Source of the DNA: Sympetrum striolatum
Taxonomy: Eukaryota > Arthropoda > Insecta > Odonata > Libellulidae
NCBI GenBank assembly: GCA_947579665.1
Contig: CANPUZ010000047.1
Location: 620,001-684,000, forward strand
Direction of reading: 5' to 3'
Length of the DNA stretch: 64,000 bases
Program-made: the position numbers and the translations under genes
Shown here: positions 10,420 to 20,476 of the stretch, piece after piece
How positions within the stretch are numbered: position 1 is the first letter of the stretch
Layout of the letters: the number at the start of each line of letters is the position of its first letter
The notes under the pieces: generated by a model
The model's database searches: none
What the model saw: the letters and a program-made list of their open reading frames with translations, nothing else
What the model was told of the DNA's origin: nothing

Positions 10420-11360
10420 CGAGTCCGGAAAGTAAGTGTACTGAATTTTTGATGGGTACAAAAATATTTATTTGAACAAAAAGATTACCTGGTTACATTA
10501 GTACTTATGTAAGCTCTTATTCGACATAGTCGCCATTCCTCTCAATGCAGATGGTGAACCGGGGTATTAATTTTTTGATGCCTTCCTCGAAGTAGTTTCC
10601 CGCCAAACCCTTCGTCTACTTCTCCACCTCCCCCTTCACCTCCTCCTTCGTTGGAAATCTTTTTCCACCCATGTGCAGCTTCAGGGAGGTAAAAAGATAG
10701 TAATCTGAAGGTGCTGGGTCAGGGGAATACGCGGGATGGTCAGGACATCCCATTTAAACGAGGCGAGCAGTTCCTTCGCCTCCACTCGATTCAACTTGTG
10801 TTAGTCTGTCAGCTGGTTTGGGACCCTCCTCGCAGACAGTTTCCGATATCCGAGGGTTTCTGCGATGGTTTTGTGTAGCAGAGATCTGCAGATTTGTGGA
10901 AACATCGCAGAAAGTTCATCCTCAGTCAATCTGCGATCGTCACGGAGCGCATTTTCGATTTTTTCCACAATTTCGTCAGTCACAATTGAAGAAGGTCTTC
11001 CGCTCCTCTGATCATCATGCACAGACGTACGACCGTTCTTAAACACCACTCGAACACACTAGTACGATTCATAGCTTTATCACCATATGCAGTTTTTACC
11101 TCATTATAAACCTCAAACGGAGTTTTTCCCTTTCAAACAAGGTAACGGATTACGCCGCGTATTTCGCACTTGGCGGGAGATTGGGTTGACATTTTTCACG
11201 AAACTTATTTTCACTTCGACAGTTCTCAACGTACTGGCATTGAAACAGTCTTGTTGTGTAGGGGAAGAATCAGGCTACACGGCAGAGTAGCCAACATGTC
11301 AAATAAAAAATCCCTCCGGCCGTGAGAGCCTCAGTACGCTTACTTTCTGGACATCCCTCG
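10420..11360 (-). mobile_element. Internally deleted mariner element
   Basis: The terminal inverted repeats are TCCGGAAAGTAAGTGTACTG on the left (from about 10424) and TCCAGAAAGTAAGCGTACTG in reverse complement on the right (about 11332-11351). The outer CGAG of each end is also kept. The length is about 0.94 kb against the usual ~1.3 kb. The transposase gene is on the minus strand and broken. It sits in the first intron of the MYT1-like gene. Confidence 0.88.
10540..11191 (-). pseudogene. Mariner transposase remnant
   Basis: From the ATG at 11191 the frame reads like a mariner N-terminus (CEIRGVIRYLV), with a stop where the family has tryptophan. A frameshift follows near FEW. The second helix-turn-helix part is then open from 11049 to 10801 (FKNGRTSVHDDQRSGRPS ... 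ETLGYRKLSARRVPNQLTD). It jumps straight to a C-terminal remnant (KELLASFKWDVL, then the final block near 10540), also with stops. The segment holding the first catalytic Asp residues of the DDE/D domain is deleted, so no active enzyme can be made. Confidence 0.85.
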
Positions 11361-11384
11361 TGGAAGACATCTAACTTCCAGAAA

Positions 11385-11905
11385 ATTTCTCGTTATCCAT
11401 AATAATATATCGTCCTCTTTAATCTTCATCTTTATGGGCCTCGAGTATTTTTACGGGATAACACACCGGATTCAACAATGGGATCGGTCGTCAGGGGCAT
11501 GAGTTGTTATCACTACGAATTTTCACTAAATTTTCGTATATTTCACCGAGATTCTCGCAAATTCGAATATAAAGTAAGATTCCACGAATACAGTAAGAAT
11601 TTTCGTTCGATTTTCTTTCTATCGGTGTTTGTCTCGTAAACGTGCGACTATTTCTTCTAATTTAATTTTGCGAAAAAATAAACCCTGCATGCGATGAAAA
11701 TGAGTTTTACGTGTATTCTTTATGGGAAACTACCTGAGCTATCCGGGTTCGAACCCCGTGAAATTTTGGAATAAAAAGGCGACAGTGATTCCTTCCAAGT
11801 CGCAGAGGACACTTATGTAAAGTCTGAAGCAAATCGGACGAACGGTGTAGCCTCCAATCCAAGACAAACACACCCACAGAATTTCGATTTTACATATTGT
11901 TTCTT
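11385..11905 (-). repeat. Family A copy, nearly full length
   Basis: In reverse orientation it runs from the segment shared with 1-215, through the core at about 11470-11507 and the body, to GGGTTCGAACCCCG at about 11746. It ends with the segment containing GGCGACAGTGATTCCTTCC and CGGACGAACGGTGTAGCCTC near 11850. The latter segments recur at 51130-51230 and 58375-58530. Confidence 0.75.
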
Positions 11906-12117
11906 TCGTTGGTTCAAAAAGCAGATGTGTCATCCACAAGAAGCGATGGTTCTGACGAAGTCCCATTTCGCAATCGAATTAGCTTTAGGTGGTCCTTCGT
12001 TAGTCCTCTTTGATGGTAATTAGAGGGAACTCGATTTCCATCGGGGTCTTTCACATAACCCTTAAAAGGACAAATAGGGGCTCTTTTTCTTTCTTTCGAG
12101 GATTTATTTGGAAATCA

Positions 12118-12293
12118 AGGCTTATAAATTGATTGGGGTCACCACGACCATTGGATAAGTTCATTTTCAGGCATTTGACGAAAAAACAGCTAATAAAAGA
12201 AATTCAAATTAAATTTGCCGAAACATTTATCTGATAACAGTAAGCATTGGTTGTAAAAAAGTGAAACGTTATCGAAAATGCACTTTCGAATTT
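12118..12293. repeat. Direct repeat flanking a minisatellite array, copy 1
   Basis: The segment from TATAAATTGATTGGGGTCAC to GCACTTTCGA recurs at 12478-12680. The two copies bracket the minisatellite at 12294-12458, which follows the GCACTTTCGA of copy 1 without a gap. Confidence 0.75.
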
Positions 12294-12458
12294 ATCATTA
12301 ACTAAGCGAAATAATCATTAACTAAGCGAAGTAATCATTGACTAAGCGAATTTATCTTTAAGTAAGCGAAGTAATAATTAACTAAGCGAATTTATCATTA
12401 ACTAAGCGAAATAATCATTAACTAAGCGAATTAATCATTGACTAAGCGAATATCATAT
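12294..12458 (-). repeat. 20-bp minisatellite array (minus orientation)
   Basis: Eight or so rather uniform units of CATTAACTAAGCGAAATAAT type lie between two direct repeats of about 180-200 bp. Confidence 0.88.
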
Positions 12459-12477
12459 CATTAAATTAATATCAAGG

Positions 12478-12680
12478 TTTATAAATTGATTGGGGTCACC
12501 TCGGCCATTGGATGGGTTCATTTTAAAGTATTTGACGAAAAAACAGCCGTTGAGATAAATTAATATGAAATAGAATAAAATAAACATTAAATTCGCCGAA
12601 ACATTCATCTGATAATCACATAAAACAGTAAGCATTGGTTGTAAAAAAGGGAAAATTGTTGAAAGTGCACTTTCGATTGT
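12478..12680. repeat. Direct repeat flanking a minisatellite array, copy 2
   Basis: Counterpart of 12118-12293, with a small insertion near 12560-12590. It ends in GTGCACTTTCGATTGTG. A shorter third relative is at about 13390-13440 (TAAGCGTCGGTTGTGG ... AATGCACCTTCC). Confidence 0.75.
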
Positions 12681-12829
12681 GAATTCCAAGTATAAACTGA
12701 ATGAAGATTCTTATTTTGGTCGTGGGATGTCGCAATCGAGTCGAAATTTCGAGAATTCGGATAAAAATGACGACAGACGAGTGTACATTTTAAATACATA
12801 TTCAAAATCGTTTGTCCTTTTCGACTCGA

Positions 12830-13110
12830 ATCGTCTCTCTCTTAAGAAATGCACTTAAAGTTCGTTTTGATCGATTGCAGACATTTTTTCTTTTGCGGAA
12901 TTTAATCAGAAATAATGGTCGTACGAAATCGAAATAAACACCAAAAGAAAGGAAATTGAACGAAGATTCTTATTTCGGTCGTGGAATATCGTATTCGAGT
13001 CGAAATTGAGAGAATTCAGACGAAAATGACGGAACATTCGTGTGATTTTGTGGGCATAAACAATTCCCTAACGACGAAGGTGATTGTTGAACTCTCCATA
13101 TGATTATAAA
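12830..13110 (+). repeat. Family A copy, second core subtype
   Basis: The body segment and AAGATTCTTATTTCGGTCG block are present. The core at about 13058-13092 is of the second subtype: GGGCATAAACAATTCCCTAA, then CGACGAAGGTGATTGTTGAA. This subtype is shared with 39170, 47600, 57850 and 59690. Confidence 0.75.
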
Positions 13111-13599
13111 TGGGAAAGATATTAATAAATGAATGGGATAAGGAGAGCCGACGTTTTATGGCAATAATTCATATAAGTAAACTTAGGAAATTCTGCTTTA
13201 TATTTTTACAAACAGTATCACCTTCTTTATTGTTAACTTTAAATTTGACCATTTCCAACGGGAAATTATTTCATTTTTTACGAGGGATTAGTATTTTTAT
13301 ATTTCTACTTGTAACATTGTCACCGTAAATTTATTTATTTTTATTTTGTGTGGTAAATGATAATATATTTAATAATAAAAATGTTATTGTAAGCGTCGGT
13401 TGTGGAAAAAGTCAAATTGAATGGAAAATGCACCTTCCCTGGACGACTTTTATAGAATAAATGAACTATGAATTTTAGATTTAAATTAAGGGATATTAAG
13501 ACAAGCACCAAAGGAACGGGAATTCAATAAAGATTCTTATTGTGGTTGTGGAACATCGTTTTTCAATCTAAATTACGAGAAAAATACTCGTCGATTCAA

Positions 13600-14130
13600 T
13601 AATTTACTTAAAATATCCTGGGTTCGATGCTTGGACGATGCAAAAATCTGCCCTTTAAAACACATTGAGGTAATTTTCACTATTTTTTATGAACTTGTCG
13701 AAATGATAGGAAGTACTTGCTTTGCTTGAAGATGTATATTAAGACTCGCTTTAGGAAAATAAATTTAGATAAGACCATACTGTTCCTGGGTTCGATGCCA
13801 GAGCACATTAAAATTTCTCTCGTAAGGAATATAAGGGAAAAGTAGGACGCCGTTTGAGGCAGTTGCAGCCAATATTTCTGCTTGAATTTTCACACACAGT
13901 TAGAGAGAGTGATCTTCTGTTGTGCTGCATTGTGAGTATAACCAGGAAGACATGGGTTCGAAGCCAGGCGGAAAACATATCTCTCATTTAATACTTATTT
14001 TCATAATTCTTTCGGAGTCATTATCTTGAAGACAGATAGTTGACACACTGCGTGTGTTTGTGTATTTATGTTATGCTATAAACCATTTGCTTTAAGCATA
14101 AAGCAGCATTTTACTCGCATATAAATATAC
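13600..14130 (-). repeat. Family B element copy (serial T-arm-like modules)
   Basis: Box-B-like sequences (TCCTGGGTTCGATGC and variants) occur at about 13617, 13784 and 13951, i.e. 167 bp apart. The end near 14085-14130 has a palindromic GCTTTAAGC motif followed by ATTTTACTCGCATAT. This matches, in reverse complement, the beginning of the copies at 34196 and 35320. Confidence 0.7.
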
Positions 14131-14249
14131 ACCAGTTTAGGACACATTTACAAATCGTGTTTACCTGCTCCTGTACCAAACCTTCTCCTTAATCCTCTAT
14201 AATGTAATGATTATAGGATTATTTTTGAGTTAATCTTTCCTTATTTCAG

Positions 14250-14312
14250 GTGTCCAATTCGTGGCTGCGATGGCTCTGGTCACGCCACTGGGAAATTCCT
14301 CTCTCACAGAAG
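14250..14312 (+). CDS. MYT1-like: MYT1-family C2HC zinc-finger factor, exon B
   Basis: A 63-base exon between TTATTTCAG and GTAACG. Its first base completes the Arg codon left open by exon A. It encodes CPIRGCDGSGHATGKFLSHR, the first two cysteines and both histidines of another MYT1-type finger. It ends in phase 2, and the last cysteine of the finger lies in exon C. Splitting a finger between the second His and the last Cys is the same arrangement seen at the start of exon A. Confidence 0.93.
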
Positions 14313-14380
14313 GTAACGAACATTTATATGATCAACATGATTTTCGTTTTATCACTAATTATAATTTATTTTTTTATCTA

Positions 14381-15195
14381 GTTTAAAATTTCGATATTTT
14401 TGGTTGGTCTTGAGATATCTCGTGGAATCTCGAGGAATCTCGTAAAATTTGGGGAATATCGGGAAATATTGGGAAAACGCGGGAATTCTTGCAAAATCTT
14501 AGGAATGAATTATGATGGTGATATTTTTCATTATTGATGGATATTTAATCAGTTAGTATTTATCAGAAATTTCACCAATTTTAGAATTTAATTATTTATT
14601 TAAAACTTTTCTTTAATGTAGCTCTATATTTTATCTAGTTTCAAATTTTCATATTTTTGGTCCGAATTGAGATATCTTGCGATATCTCGTGAAATCTCGG
14701 GAACTCTCGTAAAATCTCGATATGCATTAGGATAGTGATATTTTTCATAATTGATGGATATTTAATTAAATAGTCAACGTTCATTATCAATTTTACCAAT
14801 CTTAGATGTTTTTTAGCTGTATCACCAATAAAACTCTATTCTTAATTAGTTTCAAATTTCATATTTTGGTCCATCTTGAGGAATCTTGCAATATCTCGAG
14901 AAATCTCGGAAACTCTCGAGAGTGAACGAGGATAGTAATATTTTTCGTGTTTGATAAGAATTAAATTTGTTAGTAATTATTAGAAAATTTCCCAAATTTA
15001 GAAATGTTTTTTTAAGACGTATCGCTAATAAAGTTGTATTTTTTATTTAGTTTCAAATGAAATATTTTGGGTTTTTGTTGAAAAGACTGAAATCTCGAAA
15101 AATCCCGGGAAATCTCGCAAAATCTCGTAAAATCTCGCGAAATCTTAAGAAATATCGAGAATGAACTAGAAAAGCGATATTTTCTCATTTTTGAC
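14381..15195 (+). repeat. Intronic tandem repeat, ~200-255-bp units
   Basis: Four diverged copies begin with TAGTTTCAAATTTTCATATT-like sequence at about 14381, 14636, 14848 and 15048. Each contains several TCTCG-type motifs (ATCTCGTGAAATCTCGGGAA) and a GATATTTTTCATAATTGATG segment. They fill most of the 905-bp intron between exons B and C. No coding potential is seen. Confidence 0.8.
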
Positions 15196-15217
15196 GTGAA
15201 TTTCGTGTTTATTTCAG

Positions 15218-15356
15218 TGCGTCCGGGTGTCCGATCGCGAACAGGAATAAGCTGAGGGTGATGGAGGACGGAGGTTCGTCCTCCTCATCCAACACCCCAT
15301 CATCCACTCCTGCTGGACCACAGCTTCACCAGCATCCACTGCACCATCACCTGCAG
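15218..15356 (+). CDS. MYT1-like: MYT1-family C2HC zinc-finger factor, exon C
   Basis: Between GTTTATTTCAG and CAG|GTCTGT. It completes the finger opened in exon B (SASGCPIANRNKLRV), then gives a low-complexity linker rich in Ser/Thr/Pro, Gln and His (GGSSSSSNTPSSTPAG, HQHPLHHHLQ). It ends in phase 0. In vertebrate relatives the region after the last finger leads to a coiled coil and a short conserved C-terminus; here the following exons are less clean. Confidence 0.92.
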
Positions 15357-15504
15357 GTCTGTGACCTCTTTTTCTTATGGGATATTACTTGTAGTGATGT
15401 TTGTTCGCCAAAGCGTCATCCCTTTTGCTCCAGCCGACTTAAAATTATCCCACTAACCGTTCGTAAAGAATTGCCACGATAAAACATCGAGTGTTATCTC
15501 TTCT

Positions 15505-15705
15505 TCGTTTACAGAATTAAATTAGAAATAATGGTGATACGAAGTCTAGACAAGCACCAAAAGAAAGGTAATTGAATGAGGATTCTTATTCTCTTCGTGG
15601 AATATCCCTTTCTAATCGAAATGACGGGAAATATGGCAAAATAAGCGAGAAAAATGTGAAATGTCTTCGTAGTAAACAACCAGTCACCCTTGACGATTAC
15701 TTTAG
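15505..15705 (+). repeat. Family A copy, short
   Basis: Body segment from AGAATTAAATTAGAAATAAT, the AGGATTCTTATTC block, and a core at about 15672-15703 (CAGTCACCCTTGACGAT). It is truncated at both ends. Confidence 0.65.
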
Positions 15706-15879
15706 CGTTATTTAGGCCTCGCATCTATTGAGTGTATGGACCGATGTAAGTGTCGTATTTAGGAAAAGGCGATTCGTGAATAATTGCTGCGATAAAACAG
15801 CAAATGTCATTTCTCAGATTATTAAAGGGAATCGTATCAGAGAAGATGGAGGAATCAGCACTTACTTATCAAACTAATG

Positions 15880-16288
15880 ACTAAGCGAACCCATCACATA
15901 CTTAGCAAATTCATCATTTATTCAGCGGATTCATCATAAACCAAAATTCAGCAGATGCTAAGCGGATTCAATGTATATTAAGCGGAAGATTCAAATTCTA
16001 AGAAATCTCATCATAAATTCAGCGGACTCATCACAAGCTAAGCTTACTCATCACATACTTAGCAGGTCATCACTAAGCGAACTCATCATTAACTAAGCTA
16101 ACTCATCACTAAGCGAACTCAACATTAACTAATCTAACTCATCAGAAACAAAGCGGAATAATCACATACTCAGCGGATTCATCATGAACTGAGCACACTC
16201 AGCGGACTCATCACAAGCTAAGCTTACTCATCACATACTTAGCCAACTCATCACTGAGCGAACTCATCATTAATTAAGCTAGCGCATC
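15880..16288 (-). repeat. 20-bp minisatellite array (minus orientation)
   Basis: Units of the AAGCGAACTCATCATTAACT type. A local duplication is visible: the segment CTCATCACAAGCTAAGCTTA recurs at about 16029 and 16209. A LINE fragment begins a few bases after the array ends. Confidence 0.85.
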
Positions 16289-16290
16289 AC

Positions 16291-16526
16291 CACGGATGGG
16301 AATCATTAGAAGACTAATTCAAAGGATGAATTTATAAAATAAGTTCAGAGAAATTGGGTTTTTCTGAAGATGTTTCATATATAATGCGACCCCCTGTTTT
16401 ATGCGTACACTGCGAGGAAGATCAGGGAGACAAAATGGATGCAAATAGTAATTCCTTACGCTACAGAAAGCAATCGATTAGGAAAATACCCCCTGCCACA
16501 CGCCGGAAGCTAGTTTGCTTACATAA
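16291..16526 (+). pseudogene. CR1/L2-like LINE 3' fragment
   Basis: A decayed copy of the last ~240 bases of the element at 51741-55380. GATGGGAATCATT..., the FREIGFSEDVSYIMRPP peptide and the ACACGCCGGAAG 3' end match bases 55078-55366 of the better copy, with internal small deletions. The frame stays open by chance for about 67 codons, but the peptide is altered. It directly follows a minisatellite array. Confidence 0.8.
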
Positions 16527-16984
16527 AGTCGCAACAAATACGCCTAACATTCGCTAACTGATTAATAAATAACAGGGATATAATTACGGCGAATTTACGG
16601 AATTTGTTTTGGAAATCAATCGTTAAAATTAAAAATGACGATGAATTGCATCAAAAAATAAATAAAGCTGTGATTGTGTTTTATTTATTTTGTATAACAT
16701 TAAAATGTTACATTCATGGAAAGGAATTAAGGCAAACCCCAATGACGTATTTGTACTCGCTCACAGCTGACGCAATAGAAAAATAATGAAATAAATCCTA
16801 AGCAATGAGTATATAGGTATAATTATTGACAACCTCAATTACGTTCGGAGTTATAAATTCAATGAAGTATGGTCGAATTTCGACCTCTGGGCGATCTCTT
16901 GTACGTATAATTTCACTTTTTAATTCCATATTAATAAATGAAACTCATTCCCCGTGTGTTGTTATGGTAAACCGCATGAGCTCG

Positions 16985-17215
16985 GATTCAACAGTCGCCG
17001 CCAGGGGGGATGGGATGTTTACAGCCTCAATTTGTTAGTCAATTTTCGTGGATTTTGTCCAATACCTCGTAATTTAGAATGCAAATCGATATTCTACGAC
17101 CAAAATAAGAATCTTTATTCAATTTCCCATATTTTGGTGTACATCTCGATTTCGTACGACCAATATTTCCTATTTAATAATCCAAAAGAAACAAAGCCTG
17201 CAAATTCTAAAATCG
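16985..17215 (-). repeat. Family A copy, truncated
   Basis: The core is in reverse at about 16988-17030 (GGATTCAACAGTCGCCG, then CCAGGGGGGATG), followed by the body with AAAATAAGAATCTTTATTC. It ends at the (TA)n microsatellite near 17228. Confidence 0.65.
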
Positions 17216-17227
17216 AGCTTGATCTGC

Positions 17228-17229
17228 CT

Positions 17230-17256
<27 letters not shown>
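17228..17256. repeat. (TA)n microsatellite
   Basis: About 14 TA units between a family A fragment and a LINE fragment. Confidence 0.9.
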
Positions 17257-17259
<3 letters not shown>

Positions 17260-17260
<1 letters not shown>

Positions 17261-17935
17261 ATAGAATACGATTGTAATGTACTTCAAAACGACCTGGACG
17301 TAATACCAGGATGGTGTAATGATTGGCAGCTGGATTTAAATATAAATAAATGCGTTGCCATGAGTTTTACGCGCTCCACAAACATAATTCCCGCGCATTA
17401 TCAAATTTATGGGCATCCATTAGAGTTAGTGCACGACAACAAATACCTAGGAGTTTAGCTGTGGCTTATCTTTTAAAGAACATATTCGAGATAGGAAAAG
17501 CGAATAGAATGCAAATACGTTGAGAGGAAGGGAGAGTCCAAGAAATAGCTTCTCTTATTCGTCTAGAATACTGCTGTGCCGTTTGGGAGGTTTAGTCTCT
17601 GATTTAGAGATGGTCCAGCGTAGATTTCAGGTTCGATAGCAGCGTTACGGCAACGATCTCTCGGTTGGAATTCACTACAGAAGATCTGAATATCGTCGGA
17701 AACTACATTCGAAAAGTTCATTCGTTCAGAGAATTTGTAGACGAAGTAAGTGAAATGTTAGTGCCAGTAGGGGGCGATCTCCGAGAGGCATCGACGAAGC
17801 GTTTTAGGGAAGTAATCGCAAGGGCGGATAATTACTTTCGGTCAATATTTCCCCAGGCTTTTAGAGATGCCAATAGGGAGGAATGAATAATGGTGGTGTA
17901 TTACACCCCCTGCCGTATGCCTCAGGCGCCTCGCA
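17260..17935 (+). pseudogene. Second LINE lineage, reverse-transcriptase C-terminal remnant
   Basis: Peptide pieces match the end of a non-LTR reverse transcriptase. DVIPGWCNDWQLDLNINKC and HDNKYLGV correspond to MNWCDDWQLELNVEKC and VKYLGV of the element at 53841-55304. Further downstream LGWNSL and, in another frame, NYFRSIFPQAFRDAN resemble the family's closing motif. Frameshifts and stops break it. The 3' end (GCCTCGCAGGAAATATATCT) differs from the (ACATAG)n tail of the other LINE, so this is a different lineage. The 73-codon frame at 17665-17886 is part of it. Confidence 0.7.
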
Positions 17936-18114
17936 GGAAATATATCTAAATCTAGAATCTAAATATTTAGAGTTAAAAATAAATACGTAGATACAAATGA
18001 CGGTAACTTGTCACTTGTTGGTAACTTTGCATGTCGGTGACTTATGTCATCAACTTGGCTCTTGTCTTTAATGGGTATTGTCTGTAATATATGTTTTAAT
18101 AATCATTATTTCAG

Positions 18115-18424
18115 TCCGGAACATGTCTCCAGACTACGCCTTCTGCTAGCTAATGGAGGGCGAAGTCAAGCCTCTCCTACGGGCCTCCTTATTATGGGCC
18201 GCAGGAGATGAATGGACCACCGAAGAGGTGATGCCGCCGCAGAACAGAGCATCGGAGAGCCAACAGATGTCAAAGTGGAGGGCATGGGGAGTTGCAGACC
18301 CGCCTTCGACCCCTACTCGTCCCGGATTCCTGGTCCAGCAGCGTCCCGATGCATCAGATGGAGATGCCCAGCATGCCACAGAACATGATCCAGGGAGGGA
18401 ATACGAACACATACAAGTGTACAG
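18115..18424 (+). CDS. MYT1-like: MYT1-like gene, probable exon D with frame breaks
   Basis: A GC-rich block lies between TATTTCAG (ends 18114) and ACAG|GTGAGA (from 18425). Phase 0 from exon C gives SGTCLQTTPSAS and then a stop. Protein-like sequence continues if the frame is changed. SLSYGPPYYGPQEMNGPP (about 18172-18225) is in the first frame, EGMGSCRPAFDPYSRIPGP (to about 18340) in the second, and VPMHQMEMPSMPQNMIQ (18347 on) is back in the first. The block has the Pro/Met/Gln-rich look of a linker exon. At least two or three single-base indels are needed, so these are either sequencing errors or real decay. The assignment rests on position and splice signals, not on a recognised domain. 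Confidence 0.6.
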
Positions 18425-18839
18425 GTGAGACATATTACTATACAATGTATCACGACAAACTTTTTTTTCTTTTTCAAAATTTCAAGCCGATATAAAGTCG
18501 TCGCTAAGGTAACTTCTTTACCCTAAATGTTTTTAATAATTAAAGAAAAGTTTTGTTTTCAATTGCGTCAATGTTTAGTTTAGAATGTCAATTAACAGTG
18601 TGTAAAAGTTATATCTTTCGTGTAATATTCACGCCTCCGGGATTAGCAGTAAAATTATCATTTTTTTGCGAAATTAAGGTCTTAATTATTGACCATAGGA
18701 ATTCACTTCCGGTCTACTTTTTCGTATAGAAATCTCTTAAAACCACACAAATCAAAAGTATTGCAAATAAAATAATTTTTTTTCATTGTGAACTAAACAT
18801 TGATGTTCTTGGAAACAAAAATTTAATTTGTATTTTTGT

Positions 18840-19005
18840 TTAAACAAATCTAAAAACTTCGTTTTTGAAGATAAAAATAAAAACTTTAGGCACGTTGCGG
18901 GAGACCTAAATATCTTTTCAATATGACTAAAATGTTTTGGTTAAATATGTTGGGACGACTTTTCATCGACTTGAAATTTTGAATTGAAAGAAAAGTATTT
19001 CGTGG
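18840..19005. repeat. Dispersed repeat family C, copy 1
   Basis: A segment of about 150 bp containing GTTGCGGGAGACCTAAATAT and GACGACTTTTCATCGACTTG. It recurs at about 49640-49790 and 55680-55830. Non-coding; class unknown. Confidence 0.7.
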
Positions 19006-19051
19006 TAAACTCTAACGGACAATGAGGAACTTCTATGTCGTCTGTCCCCAG

Positions 19052-19217
19052 GAGACGCAGCCTCCCTCCACAACCACGTGATCACGCTCCTACAGCACGC
19101 AAGCATCAAATCTTCGAAGAAGAGGAAATCACTCTCGACAACTACGACCCGTACGTCAGCAAGCTGCAGACGCTGTGCGGGCCCGAGGGTGGGCCCCAAG
19201 GGTCCTTGTATGGGGCG
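19052..19217 (+). CDS. MYT1-like: MYT1-like gene, exon E (start of conserved C-terminal block)
   Basis: The acceptor is CTGTCCCCAG, with the exon from 19052. The best donor is GGGGCG|GTGAGG at 19217/19218. Another is CAG|GTAAAC at 19266, but only the first joins exon F in frame. Entering in phase 1 from exon D gives GDAASLHNHVITLLQHASI. Near 19115-19130 one must shift frame to reach EEEEITLDNYDPYVSKLQTL. This second piece resembles the acidic-Asn-Phe/Tyr-x-x-Tyr-Val block near the C-terminus of MYT1 proteins. As in exon D, at least one indel separates the two readable parts. Confidence 0.7.
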
Positions 19218-19739
19218 GTGAGGACTTCAGGAATTCACTGTTCTGCTGACACTCATCTAAATACAGGTAAACAATATCTCTCTTTTCATTCCGCTGTTTT
19301 GAACGCATGCTCCAAGAATCTTTACTGCCTAAACGGAGTTCACAAGAAAGTCACGCATTTACCGGTCATCGCTGTATTTCTGTCCACGAACAGGTCTCAA
19401 CGGAACTGCCTTCTCTATCCTCCCTTTTCACAGATATTCCTCTCTTCAGCATTCCGAATTTCCCTATTCCTCGTTTCCCATCTTTCCTTTCCTTCTCCCT
19501 GTAGGCATTCTTAGCATCTTGCTTTCTTTATGCTCCTCAGTACCTCTTCATTTTCGATCCAACTTATTCTCTCCATCCTTCGCCACATCTCAAAGCTCTC
19601 CAACTATTTTTCTTTCTCAACGTCCACGTTTCGGATCCATATAACACTCCAGATAAAAAGCACTTCGCAAATCTTTTCCTTAACTCCATCTAGAAGTGGA
19701 CGACAGTAACGCGCGCGCCATGTTTGCTTCATAGTTCAG

Positions 19740-20476
19740 GCTTCTCTCGCTAGAGCGTAAGTAACTTTTCGCAACAATGCTCCCAACTCCCAACAATGGT
19801 CCCTACATTGTAGTACTCTCGAAGGGTATTGTTGTTGATTAAAGCAAGTGATGAGGGAAGGGGGTATTTTAACTTACCGCGGAAGAGTGCCACGGCCATG
19901 TTAAATGGTAAAACGTTTTCTTTTTTCGATAATTAAACACATTAATGACTCCAGTTTAAGGTTTGAAGAGGCTTTGGCTTGTTTCTTAGAACTGGGAATC
20001 ATCGACTTACTATGTTTCGAATCAAATATTAGGTATGATGCCGTAAAGATAGCCCAACAAAATTTACGTGGTAAACAGCTGATGCACTGAAAACGGTTTT
20101 AAGATACGTGGCAAAATTTTTTTATTTTAAATTTGTTTTTAAATTTCCCTCAAAACGTTTGTCAAAGTTCGGAATTTAGAGAATTTTAAATTTTATTTTA
20201 TCTAAACGGTAAGTGTAAGGTTAAAGGTTATTCTCTTGTCAGTTACGACTATTCAGCATTTTTAGAGCAGAAATTCAACAATGCATCTCAAATACTTACG
20301 TTACCATTACCACAAATGACTGGGAAGTCATGGTTTTCTCAGAAAATACGAAAAAATGTCGTAACGCGAAAACAAAAGAAGATCGGACACCAAGATGAAT
20401 TGCAAACCTGTAGCCCAGGTGATGTTCTACATCTGTGTTTCGTTTGGTCCATGACTTTTGGGACACCCTGTATAGA
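19740..20476. mobile_element. ~735-bp MITE-like element, relative of 4394-5124
   Basis: It shares CCAACAATGGTCCCTACATT, the block around GAACTGGGAATCATCGACTT and AATTTACGTGG with the element at 4394-5124. It ends with TTTTGGGACACCCTGTATAG, the same right terminus. The left terminus is eroded. No transposase. It lies in the intron between exons E and F. Confidence 0.65.
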
